Source of the DNA: Planctomycetaceae bacterium
GTDB taxonomy: Bacteria; Planctomycetota; Planctomycetia; Pirellulales; Thermoguttaceae
Reading direction: 5' to 3'
Assembly (NCBI GenBank): GCA_031287585.1
Contig: JAITST010000136.1
Coordinates: forward strand, 1 to 6,830
Length of the DNA stretch: 6,830 bases
Made by a program: the position numbers and the translations under genes. This document shows, one piece after another, positions 1 through 5,889 of the stretch (position 1 is its first letter; each line of letters starts with the position of its first letter). The notes under the pieces are model-generated. The model made no database searches. It was not told the origin of the DNA and saw nothing but the letters and a program-made list of their open reading frames with translations.

Positions 1-390
1 GTAACCGAACAAATTCAAAACCTTTGCACCGGAACGCAACATCAACAAGTTGGTTATCGTTTCCCAATTCACGGCGTGTTCGGGAAATATACCGATATGT
101 CCAAACGGAGTAAATTTAAGTTCAAACACAAGTTGACCAGACGTAATTGTCCACGATTCCGGCAGCGGTGACAAGACCGGCTTCCACGTTCCGCGTCCGA
201 CAGGATTAACGCGGCGGTCAACTTTGTCGATGAGGAAGATGGCATCAACATCTTTCCAAAGTTCAACGTTACCTTTACGTGTACCATCGACGGAAGGATA
301 ACGGCGGTTCAATACGTAAGAACCAAACCGCTCCAGACACCGCCCCTCGCCAAAGTCAAGAAGTTGATACTGTTCTGGTGGGAAAAACAT
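1..390 (-). CDS. Class I SAM-dependent RNA methyltransferase, RlmI-like (N-terminal part)
   Basis: The first 130 codons of a gene that runs off the left edge of the window. I translated it by hand from the ATG at 390; an in-frame stop lies 25 bases upstream (415-417) with no other ATG between. Visible blocks are YQLLDFGEGRCLERFG (residues 8-23), a Trp-containing substrate-side region, FELKFTPFGHIGIFPEHAVNW (about 89-109, read in two pieces) and VLNLFGY (124-130), which is the start of SAM-binding motif I. This pattern matches the COG1092 group, which includes the 23S rRNA m5C1962 methyltransferase RlmI. It starts directly at the LLDFG block, with no N-terminal PUA domain, so it belongs to the PUA-less branch; the exact RNA target is unknown. 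The catalytic domain is outside the window. No SD sequence precedes the ATG. It follows mqnD by 155 bases. The family call is fairly sure, the substrate is not. Confidence 0.82.
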   Translation of the reverse strand, partial: MFFPPEQYQLLDFGEGRCLERFGSYVLNRRYPSVDGTRKGNVELWKDVDAIFLIDKVDRRVNPVGRGTWKPVLSPLPESWTITSGQLVFELKFTPFGHIGIFPEHAVNWETITNLLMLRSGAKVLNLFGY

Positions 391-437
391 TATATGATAA
401 ATTAGGAAAGTATTTTATGATTAAAATAATAGTCCGA

Positions 438-474
438 AGCGTAATCGCGTGAATTTCGCATTACTGTTTACGCT
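438..474 (-). terminator. Possible hairpin terminator after mqnD
   Basis: Two alternative hairpins share bases here. One pairs AGCGTAA (438-444) with TTACGCT (468-474). The other pairs GTAAT-GCG (441-449, one bulged C) with CGCATTAC (457-464). In the minus-strand transcript the structure is followed a few bases later by an AT-rich stretch containing TATTATTTTAAT. It lies about 70 bases past the mqnD stop, so it could end mqnD transcription or sit in the leader of the methyltransferase gene. Stem strength is modest. Confidence 0.3.
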
Positions 475-545
475 CCTGCTCGGTTAAAACTTACGGCGAT
501 AGACAGACTAACTTCTATGTTTCGATTGTATAAATGCGAGATTGA

Positions 546-1394
546 TTACACACCAACAAATTCCGGTACAACCAACTTCGGCACAACTCCCGCTTCGTAG
601 GCACGTTTCAGTAATTCCTTTACCGATTGACGACCGGTTTCTTTGAAGTCTAGTGTCCAATCGTTGACGTACATTCCCACGAACTCGTCGGCATCGGCAC
701 GCTCTAAACCGCGTCCGTATTTCATAGCATAGTCCAGTGCTTCCTGACGATGTTCCAAACCGTAACTTATGCTTTTGTATAACAATTTTACTACGTCCGT
801 TATTGCGTTGCCCGGCAGGTCTTTGCGGATAGCGTTTGCTCCAAGCGGCAACGGCAAGCCCGTTTCGTTCATCCACCAAACACCCGTATCAACTATCGCT
901 TCCAGCCCGTGACGCTTGTATGTTAGTTGCCCCTCGTGAATGATTATGCCCGCGTCATAGTTACCCGCGATTACCTCTTCCATAATCGTGTCAAACGGAA
1001 CCGTCACCAACTCCACCTGTTCACCAACTTTGAGATTCTGCGAATGCAACCACAGCGACAACGCAAGATACGCCGTTGTCAACGTACCCGGAACCGCGAT
1101 ACGACGCAAGTTACTCGCGGTCACGTTCGGCTTTGCGACAAGTATCGGACCGTATTTGTCGCCCATACTTGCACCACAGTTACACAACGCGTAAACATCG
1201 TTCAGATACGCATACGCGTGAACACTCACCGCCGTTAGTTCCAACTCGCCGTGAAACGCGCGGTGGTTGAGCGTTTCAATATCGACTAACTCGTGTGTGA
1301 AACGATATTGCCCCGTTTCCAATTTGCCGTTCGACAAAGCGTGAAACATAAACGCATCGTCACTATCTGGACTGTGTCCTACTCTTATTAGCAT
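546..1394 (-). CDS. mqnD: 1,4-dihydroxy-6-naphthoate synthase (MqnD)
   Basis: A 282-residue protein of the MqnA/MqnD family (VitK2_biosynth fold, related to periplasmic binding proteins). MqnD converts cyclic dehypoxanthine futalosine to 1,4-dihydroxy-6-naphthoate in the cytoplasm, a late step of the futalosine route to menaquinone. The N-terminal loop reads HSPDSDDAF (7-15), where many MqnD proteins have SPCPND. The IIHEGQLTY block (151-159) includes His153, which aligns with the catalytic His of characterised MqnD. TGLPLPLGANAIRKDLP (178-194) is also typical of MqnD rather than MqnA. Length fits the family. The ATG at 1394 gives the standard MLIRVGHSP start; there is no SD sequence before it. 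No other mqn gene is in the window, so pathway membership rests on the family. A related substrate-binding paralogue remains possible. Confidence 0.8.
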   Translation of the reverse strand: MLIRVGHSPDSDDAFMFHALSNGKLETGQYRFTHELVDIETLNHRAFHGELELTAVSVHAYAYLNDVYALCNCGASMGDKYGPILVAKPNVTASNLRRIAVPGTLTTAYLALSLWLHSQNLKVGEQVELVTVPFDTIMEEVIAGNYDAGIIIHEGQLTYKRHGLEAIVDTGVWWMNETGLPLPLGANAIRKDLPGNAITDVVKLLYKSISYGLEHRQEALDYAMKYGRGLERADADEFVGMYVNDWTLDFKETGRQSVKELLKRAYEAGVVPKLVVPEFVGV

Positions 1395-1437
1395 AGTTTT
1401 TATAACTATTGTAAAGGATTGAAATTATTGATGAAGA

Positions 1438-1443
1438 ATTATA
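1438..1443 (-). promoter_or_regulatory. Possible -10 box for mqnD
   Basis: The minus strand reads TATAAT, a perfect sigma-70 type -10 hexamer, 43 bases before the mqnD ATG. No good -35 hexamer lies 16-18 bases upstream; the closest match, ATGACA, is 21 bases away. The region is AT-rich, so chance is a real alternative. Confidence 0.3.
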
Positions 1444-1498
1444 TGATTGGGGGAACGTGAAATGTGTCATTAAATACTGCCAAACATAAAAGATAAGT

Positions 1499-1517
1499 TT
1501 CCGACCAGCAAACGGAA
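1499..1517 (-). terminator. Weak hairpin after the hydrolase-fold gene
   Basis: TTCCG (1499-1503) can pair with CGGAA (1513-1517) around a 9-base loop, starting seven bases past the stop codon at 1524. In the minus-strand transcript it is followed by ACTTATCTTTTATG. The 5-bp stem and broken T-run make this a weak terminator candidate. Confidence 0.22.
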
Positions 1518-1523
1518 GTCTGC

Positions 1524-2615
1524 CTACTTCGCTCGCGTCCACTTGTTATCTTTCTCTTTGTACTTACTGAAACGGTCTGTCAGGAAGTCAATGACTAAAT
1601 TTGTTACTCCTGCTTTATCGTCATTCAGCAGCGCCGCTCCCTTTTCTGCGGATTCTACCGTTATTGTTGGTAAACGCGACTCAATACCGGTTTTGTCCGC
1701 GTCGGCTGTTAGTTCCTTTGGTGTCAACAACGCCTCTTTTATTTTCGCCGCCAACTGCATACCGTTCGGATTATTTGCCGACGTTATTATCATAACTTTG
1801 ACATTATCCTTGAAATTCTTCGATGCCTCCTTGAAATACAAAACAAAATTCTGGTCTGAACGCAACGGTGCCGGATTGATTAGTACCAGCATCTTGGTAT
1901 GATGGTCGGCACCGCGTCCCCAATCACGGATTGCCCAGTACGTCGCCAACGCCGCACCGATATCGCTGCCGATAACTACCAACTTATTCATATTGAGATA
2001 ACCGCCATCGTTTTGAACCCGCATATATCTGTTGAACAACGGAATGTCAAACATTGTCATCGCGTCGTAATCTTGCGGCAACAAATCCTCCGCTTTAATC
2101 GTCACCAATTTAGGAACTACAATCGGCTCTTGTTCCGGCGGCATATTATCATCGTTCCTGTTGTTACCGCCTTTACCGACGAAACGCCTGTTACGTTCTT
2201 GTTGCGGCGGCTGCCAGTCTTGTTGCGGTTGCGGATTTTTCAATTCGTCGAACACGTAACGTTTGATACTCTTACCATGACCGCGTAAGTCCGGTGCGAG
2301 AACCGCCAACCCGTTACTACTCATCTTGTTCGCCAACATCGTGAAGTCACTACGGTCGCCATCGTTCCCGTGAAAGAGAACAACCGGAATAGTGTCCTTG
2401 TTTACGTTACCCGGAAAGAATGTCGCGGTAAGTTGGAAACCGTCCTGCGTAACACCCTGTTCAAGCGGCGGTCCCCAAGTTTCGCCGGACAAGTCACGTG
2501 TCTGCTTCATCGCGGCAAGCGTGTCTTCGTCAATTTTCTTTTCCGCCGCGTTGAGCGCGTTAGACATATTAAACAGTAGAACAACAACAAACATTCGCAA
2601 TAACAATTTTGACAT
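1524..2615 (-). CDS. Secreted alpha/beta-hydrolase-fold protein, probably without the classical triad
   Basis: I chose the ATG at 2615 (363 residues) because it opens a signal peptide: MSKLLLRMFVVVLLFNMSNA followed by LNAAEKK. The reading frame extends to 2678, but that would bury the signal. Fold landmarks are VVLFHGNDGD (78-87, oxyanion-hole HG), LAVLAPDLRGHGKS (103-116) and the elbow region VVIGSDIGAALA (213-224). Two things are odd. The nucleophile position of the elbow (G216-S-D218-I-G220) is Asp, not Ser. No His occurs after residue 239, so the usual C-terminal catalytic His is missing; the place where it is expected reads AEKGAALL (323-330). A low-complexity insert rich in Pro, Gln, Asn and Arg spans about 127-164. 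The protein may be a non-catalytic fold member in the periplasm or outside the cell. The gene sits 219 bases after the glycosyltransferase and 129 before mqnD. Fold call good, function unknown. Confidence 0.78.
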   Translation of the reverse strand: MSKLLLRMFVVVLLFNMSNALNAAEKKIDEDTLAAMKQTRDLSGETWGPPLEQGVTQDGFQLTATFFPGNVNKDTIPVVLFHGNDGDRSDFTMLANKMSSNGLAVLAPDLRGHGKSIKRYVFDELKNPQPQQDWQPPQQERNRRFVGKGGNNRNDDNMPPEQEPIVVPKLVTIKAEDLLPQDYDAMTMFDIPLFNRYMRVQNDGGYLNMNKLVVIGSDIGAALATYWAIRDWGRGADHHTKMLVLINPAPLRSDQNFVLYFKEASKNFKDNVKVMIITSANNPNGMQLAAKIKEALLTPKELTADADKTGIESRLPTITVESAEKGAALLNDDKAGVTNLVIDFLTDRFSKYKEKDNKWTRAK

Positions 2616-2681
2616 AACAATAAAAATTTGGTAAGTGGAGAAACAATCAGTAAAACATTCGGCGAACCGAAACAGCACACC

Positions 2682-2709
2682 ATTTTACAGGATAATGTAA
2701 AGTTTGCAA
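2682..2709 (-). promoter_or_regulatory. Putative promoter of the hydrolase-fold gene
   Basis: On the minus strand TTGCAA (2704-2709) is followed after 16 bases by TAAAAT (2682-2687; 5 of 6 to TATAAT). It would start transcription near 2675, about 60 bases before the ATG at 2615 and just after the hairpin at 2721-2790. The 63-base leader and the position after a terminator-like hairpin support it. The sequence match alone is moderate. Confidence 0.4.
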
Positions 2710-2750
2710 GATGGTAATAAAACAGCCGCACGACTCGCAAGCGAGAGCAT
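2685..2750 (-). CDS. Possible 21-codon small ORF with perfect ribosome binding site
   Basis: On the minus strand AAGGAGGTGA (2767-2758) is fully complementary to the 3' end of bacterial 16S rRNA and is followed, 7 bases later, by an ATG at 2750. The frame runs MLSLASRAAV and on to a TAA at 2685-2687, 21 residues in all, mostly hydrophobic. Recognised genes in this window have no such SD sequence, which makes the site stand out. The SD and ATG lie in the loop of a 24-bp-arm hairpin, and the codons run through one stem arm. It could be a leader peptide, a translated repeat unit or chance inside a repeated palindrome. I know of no homologue. Confidence 0.2.
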   Translation of the reverse strand: MLSLASRAAVLLPSCKLYIIL

Positions 2751-2790
2751 TGTGCGTTCACCTCCTTCGCTTGCAAGCCGGGCGGCTGTT
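2721..2790 (-). terminator. Long imperfect hairpin after the glycosyltransferase gene
   Basis: Bases 2721-2744 pair with 2767-2790: 24 positions, 21 Watson-Crick pairs, mismatches at 2730, 2733 and 2736. The outer stem is AACAGCCGC/GCGGCTGTT. The loop is 22 bases. In the minus-strand transcript the stem ends in GCGGCTGTTTTATTA, a T-rich tail, so it can act as a terminator 45 bases past the stop at 2835. The plus strand also has CTCTTTT after the stem, so it may work in both directions. The high-GC palindrome could equally be an interspersed genomic repeat. Confidence 0.55.
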
Positions 2791-2834
2791 GCTCTTTTGA
2801 CGGTCACGGCTTCTATACCTTCAACGTCACCACA

Positions 2835-4016
2835 TCAACATTTTTTGTTTGCGGCTGTTCCGCGTTTGAACATCTCGATTTTCTCATAGACTTTCCGTGT
2901 CTCGTCTGTCATATAGTTATGGTCGAATTGTTTTTTGAAACGTTCTTTTCCGTTGTTCGCTAACTGCTCGCGTAACGTTTTGTTGGTTGCTAATTTTATT
3001 ATTGCTTCGGACAACGGTTTGATTGTTTTTGGCGGTAACAGGAAACCTGTTTCGTTTGGAATTACTACCTCTCTCGCTCCGTCAACGTCGTAACTTATTA
3101 CCGGTTTTCCGCTCAATAGTGCCTGCGGCAGGACTCTTGCCAGTCCCTCACGCAAACTTGTGTGTACCATTATATCCGTCGCCGCGATGTACTTCGGGAT
3201 TTCGTTTGGTTGTACCAAGCCCGTGAAGACAAAATTATTTGACAAGCCGCGACGCTCAATGTTTTCACGATGTTGCTTTGTCAACGTGCCGTCACCCACA
3301 AACATAAACTTTACTTTTGGACATTCCCGCAAAACGTCCGCCGCCGCTTCGATTACAAACTCGTGTCCTTTCAAGTTGAACAGCCGAGCCGCCTTTCCCA
3401 CTACAATATCGTCCGCCGAAAATCCAAGTTGCCTGCGTGTTTCGTCGCGAAACTTTGCCGACTCCGTGAATGTTTCAACTTCCATTCCACTGTAAATCGT
3501 TGTAAACTTTTCACGCGGCGCAACACCCGCGTTCACCATCAAATCAGTCATCGCGTCCGCAACACATATAAAAGCGTCGCACGTCTTTTCGGCGTAACGT
3601 TCGCACTGTTGGTAAAACCATCGTGTTATCGGGTTTTGCTCGTCCCAAAACGGCGCGCCGTGAATACTGTGAACAATCGCCGGAACACCACACGCACGAG
3701 CCGCTAGCCGTCCCAGTATTCCCGCTTTCGCACTGTGGGTATGAACAACGTCCGGCTTAATTTCACGTAACAATTTTTTTATACCGACATACGCACGGTA
3801 ATCGCAAAGCGGACTTATCGCACGCACAAGCGAATCAACATACTCAACACGAACATCGCCAACACTATCAAGCAACGCACCTTCAACACCAGTCTGCGTT
3901 CCGGTTATCAACACAACGTCATCGCGGTAGTTGCGTATCAAATCTTTACAGGTAAGCAGCGTATTTTCTTGCGCGCCGCCGATTATCATACGGGTTATTA
4001 TGTGGACGATTTTCAT
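2835..4016 (-). CDS. Glycosyltransferase family 4 (GT-B fold)
   Basis: A 393-residue retaining glycosyltransferase of the GT4 family, expected in the cytoplasm or at the inner membrane face, moving a sugar from a nucleotide donor to a glycan or lipid acceptor. The N-terminal Rossmann domain opens MKIVHIITRMIIGGAQENT (1-19), with the GGAQE loop, and has HTHSAKAGILGRLAA (92-106). The donor-side domain has the GKAARLFNLKGHE block (207-219), FVGDGTL (239-245), VFTGLV (263-268) and SLREGLARVLPQALLSGKP (287-305), then VDGAREVV (311-318). The usual E-x7-E motif reads E290-x7-Q298 here, so the second Glu is Gln. Donor and acceptor cannot be told from sequence. No other sugar or transport genes are next to it. 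The ATG at 4016 gives the normal family start. A good promoter match lies upstream and a hairpin lies downstream, so it may be its own transcription unit. Confidence 0.9.
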   Translation of the reverse strand: MKIVHIITRMIIGGAQENTLLTCKDLIRNYRDDVVLITGTQTGVEGALLDSVGDVRVEYVDSLVRAISPLCDYRAYVGIKKLLREIKPDVVHTHSAKAGILGRLAARACGVPAIVHSIHGAPFWDEQNPITRWFYQQCERYAEKTCDAFICVADAMTDLMVNAGVAPREKFTTIYSGMEVETFTESAKFRDETRRQLGFSADDIVVGKAARLFNLKGHEFVIEAAADVLRECPKVKFMFVGDGTLTKQHRENIERRGLSNNFVFTGLVQPNEIPKYIAATDIMVHTSLREGLARVLPQALLSGKPVISYDVDGAREVVIPNETGFLLPPKTIKPLSEAIIKLATNKTLREQLANNGKERFKKQFDHNYMTDETRKVYEKIEMFKRGTAANKKC

Positions 4017-4095
4017 TTGATAACACCATTTTTACAATAGACGGTAACGGAACGACGCTTCACACAGCCACGCTATACCATACCCACTACGGTTG

Positions 4096-4123
4096 ATGAT
4101 ATGTTTCACGGTATCAATATCAA
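4096..4123 (-). promoter_or_regulatory. Sigma-70-like promoter of the glycosyltransferase gene
   Basis: The minus strand reads TTGATA (4118-4123), a 16-base spacer, then TATCAT (4096-4101): each hexamer matches consensus at 5 of 6 positions. Transcription would start near 4089, leaving a leader of about 70 bases before the ATG at 4016. A second TTGATA lies directly inside the spacer side, so the -35 register has an alternative that is too close to be used with this -10. Confidence 0.5.
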
Positions 4124-4177
4124 TATCCATAACCAATACTTTGTGTTGGCTACGCTGCAATGAGGATTACAAACTCG

Positions 4178-4579
4178 TCACGGCGAGAGTACCGCTCGTT
4201 TGATTATCAAAAAATTCTCTCCCTGAAACTCTGTAAACTCGCCGTCAATTTTCCAGTACGTTTGTTCTTGCGTGTCGTTTACTACTTTCATCGCACGGTC
4301 TAAACATTGGTTTTCCAAACACGTATAACGCTCGTTTCCCGGTTGGAAAAACGCGGACGTTCGCGTGCCGATTTGACGGAAGACCACGTCCTGCGATTGA
4401 AACGATGTTCCCTCGCGTTGACGTTTTTTCGGTACGGTCGGCTTTATCTCCGCGTTCGGATTAACCGGTTGCGGTTGAGTTTTGTCGGCGGGCTTCGCTA
4501 TGTCACGTTGTCCAAAAACGATCACGGGTAAGGCGATGAAACATAACGTTATGATTGTTACTGTAATGATTGATTTCAT
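4178..4579 (-). CDS. Small secreted protein of unknown function
   Basis: A 133-residue protein. Residues 1-23 form a clear signal peptide with a long hydrophobic core (MKSIITVTIITLCFIALPVI, then VFG), with likely cleavage before Gln24. A Pro/Lys/Gln-rich linker follows (28-56). The folded part is about 60-133 and contains ERYTCLENQCLDRAM (83-97), with Cys88 and Cys92, and WKIDGEFTEFQGENFLIIKRAV (109-130, read in pieces). The last block resembles the end of short secreted proteins I associate with planctomycetes, from memory. It may form a small beta-rich domain, but no function is known. The start is preceded by TAGGAAAAAACA, with a weak AGGA motif 8 bases from the ATG. It lies 91 bases after the GTPase gene, with the AT palindrome filling that gap, and 161 bases before the glycosyltransferase. 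No operon logic is evident. Confidence 0.75.
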   Translation of the reverse strand: MKSIITVTIITLCFIALPVIVFGQRDIAKPADKTQPQPVNPNAEIKPTVPKKRQREGTSFQSQDVVFRQIGTRTSAFFQPGNERYTCLENQCLDRAMKVVNDTQEQTYWKIDGEFTEFQGENFLIIKRAVLSP

Positions 4580-4592
4580 TGTTTTTTCCTAT

Positions 4593-4667
4593 ATTTTAGA
4601 TTTATGATTTTAGATTTGTTGATTGCTATGATTTCTAAATCTAAAATCACAAATCTAAAATCTAAAA
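4593..4667. repeat. AT-rich palindrome built from five TTTTAGATTT units
   Basis: The 10-mer TTTTAGATTT occurs at 4594-4603 and 4608-4617, and its reverse complement at 4637-4646, 4651-4660 and 4658-4667 (the last two overlap). Together 4593-4617 pair with 4637-4661: 25 positions with one mismatch (4604/4650) around a 19-base loop. The element starts 3 bases past the GTPase stop at 4671 and ends 13 bases before the ATG of the secreted-protein gene. It could stop GTPase transcription, structure the leader of the next gene, or be a small palindromic repeat element. Confidence 0.8.
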
Positions 4668-4670
4668 TTC

Positions 4671-5675
4671 CTACACGTGTATCTCCACCACATCCTTGTC
4701 TTGCAACACGTAATCGCCTTTCATTGGTGTCCCGTCGTGGACTGCTGACCCCCATATTCTCCCAAACTTTAACGTCTTTACGTAGTCCTTGTGAATCAAT
4801 TCCGCAAGGTCTAGCAACGTCTCACCGCGTTTGATTGTGAACGGCTTATCCATATCGGCTTCCTTTTTCGACGGTGCTTTTGTGTAAACCCGTATCACAT
4901 CCATCGAGTCATAAACCGTGTTACGCAACGTTTCCAGTGTTGTAATGTCTGTCGAGTTAATCAAGTACTGTTTGAACGGCAATTTGCACAGTTCGTTCAA
5001 CAACTCTAACCGTTCCGCCGCGCCGTCTGTATCAATCTTGTTTGCCAACAAAAACGTTTTCGTGAACGACAATCCGACATCTTCCTCGTCGAGCGAACTT
5101 TCCGTCGCGAGCCGTGTCTTCGTCGCGTTCAAACGATTGATAACATCCTGACACTGCTCAATTCCATCGTCGCTGGCAAGGTCAACCATCAACAGTACCA
5201 ACTCCGCACTACGAATATAACCGAGTAAGTACGGTTCGAGAAAATCGGGCGTTATCGGCGGCGTGTCGATCAATTGCACAAACACATCTTCCCACTGCAT
5301 CATACCCGGTTGTGGTTGTTGCGTTGTGAACGGATACGGCGCGACCTCCGGCGTTGCGCGTGTGAGCGTCATCAATAACTGACTCTTACCTGCGTTAGGT
5401 CCTCCGATAATGACCGCCGTTCCCGCACCCTGACGCGGAATCTTGAACGACCGCGAAACGCCAGCACCTTTTTTACCGCTCGCCTTCTGCGATTCGACTT
5501 CCTTGCGTTTCTCAGATATTTGCGTTTTCAGTTTCGCCTGTAAATGGTCCGTCGCCTTGTGCTTCGGCATCTCCGTAAGCATAACCTGTAACCATTTCAG
5601 TTCCTCTTCCGGTGTTTGAGAACGACGATAGTTGTCTTCTGCCTTCTTGTATTGTTGTGTTAGATTTGCTGCCAT
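4671..5675 (-). CDS. TGS-domain GTPase of the OBG/DRG type
   Basis: A 334-residue P-loop GTPase with a C-terminal TGS domain. Residues 1-70 are charged and mostly helical, with Lys/Glu-rich stretches that could form a coiled coil. The G domain has G1 GGPNAGKS (91-98; Walker A Lys97 and Ser98), G2 around PFTTQQP (115-121), G3 DTPP (137-140), where the usual DxxG Gly is Pro, and G4 NKID (212-215). FTIKRGETLLDLAELIH (279-295) to the C-terminal GDYVLQDKDVVEIHV is a TGS domain, a fold found in DRG, YchF/OLA1, ThrRS and SpoT/RelA that often contacts RNA or ribosomes. The layout (helical lead, G domain, TGS end) matches DRG-like proteins more than YchF. It is probably a cytoplasmic ribosome or RNA-linked GTPase. 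The ATG at 5675 is the natural start; no SD sequence precedes it. It stands 405 bases from the upstream gene. Confidence 0.85.
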   Translation of the reverse strand: MAANLTQQYKKAEDNYRRSQTPEEELKWLQVMLTEMPKHKATDHLQAKLKTQISEKRKEVESQKASGKKGAGVSRSFKIPRQGAGTAVIIGGPNAGKSQLLMTLTRATPEVAPYPFTTQQPQPGMMQWEDVFVQLIDTPPITPDFLEPYLLGYIRSAELVLLMVDLASDDGIEQCQDVINRLNATKTRLATESSLDEEDVGLSFTKTFLLANKIDTDGAAERLELLNELCKLPFKQYLINSTDITTLETLRNTVYDSMDVIRVYTKAPSKKEADMDKPFTIKRGETLLDLAELIHKDYVKTLKFGRIWGSAVHDGTPMKGDYVLQDKDVVEIHV

Positions 5676-5711
5676 GAGTTGGTAAGTGCACTTTCCAAAA
5701 ATTCACGATGG

Positions 5712-5739
5712 TAAATATGCGTAAAATACGGTATTGCAA
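5712..5739 (-). promoter_or_regulatory. Weak promoter candidate for the GTPase gene
   Basis: TTGCAA (5734-5739), a 16-base spacer and TATTTA (5712-5717) on the minus strand place a start near 5705, 30 bases before the ATG. The -35 hexamer and spacer length equal those proposed for the hydrolase-fold gene (2682-2709). The -10 box matches consensus at only 3 of 6 positions. Confidence 0.25.
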
Positions 5740-5765
5740 AATGGTGTTTATTAAATGCGTTCTTG

Positions 5766-5784
5766 GCTTCTTCAGCGAAGAAGC
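5766..5784. repeat. Perfect 8-bp hairpin
   Basis: GCTTCTTC (5766-5773) pairs with GAAGAAGC (5777-5784) around a three-base AGC loop. On the plus strand it is followed by GTTTAATT, on the minus strand by no T-run. It lies about 90 bases before the GTPase start, upstream of the promoter candidate. It could be a weak terminator for plus-strand transcription or a protein-binding dyad; its role is open. Confidence 0.5.
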
Positions 5785-5889
5785 GTTTAATTCAATGTAA
5801 AAATACACAAAATGCGTTTTTTATGGGGTGTTAGGATGGCACTTTTGCCGCAGTTACTTGGAAAGTGTAGGAATGTGATACACAATAGG

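Noticed and set aside
69..287. 72-residue minus-strand frame at the left edge
   Set aside because: It overlaps the methyltransferase frame (1-390), which has clear family motifs; this one has none.
508..879. 123-residue minus-strand frame overlapping mqnD
   Set aside because: It lies in another frame of mqnD, has Arg/Cys-rich composition typical of a shadow frame and shows no family motif.
2507..2776. 89-residue minus-strand frame across the 2721-2790 hairpin
   Set aside because: It starts at a TTG inside the stem and runs into the signal-peptide region of the hydrolase-fold gene in another frame; the Cys/Leu-rich sequence looks like a shadow.
4020..5747. AAAATGGTGT-like 10-mers near 2680, 4025 and 5738
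   Set aside because: They are on different strands and at inconsistent distances from starts; they look like chance.
5512..5808. 98-residue minus-strand frame at the start of the GTPase gene
   Set aside because: It overlaps the GTPase N-terminus in another frame, with no recognisable domain and no RBS.
5688..5869. CACTTTCCAA near 5688 and TTGGAAAGTG near 5860 as a long-range inverted repeat
   Set aside because: Only 10 bp with about 160 bases between and no supporting structure.
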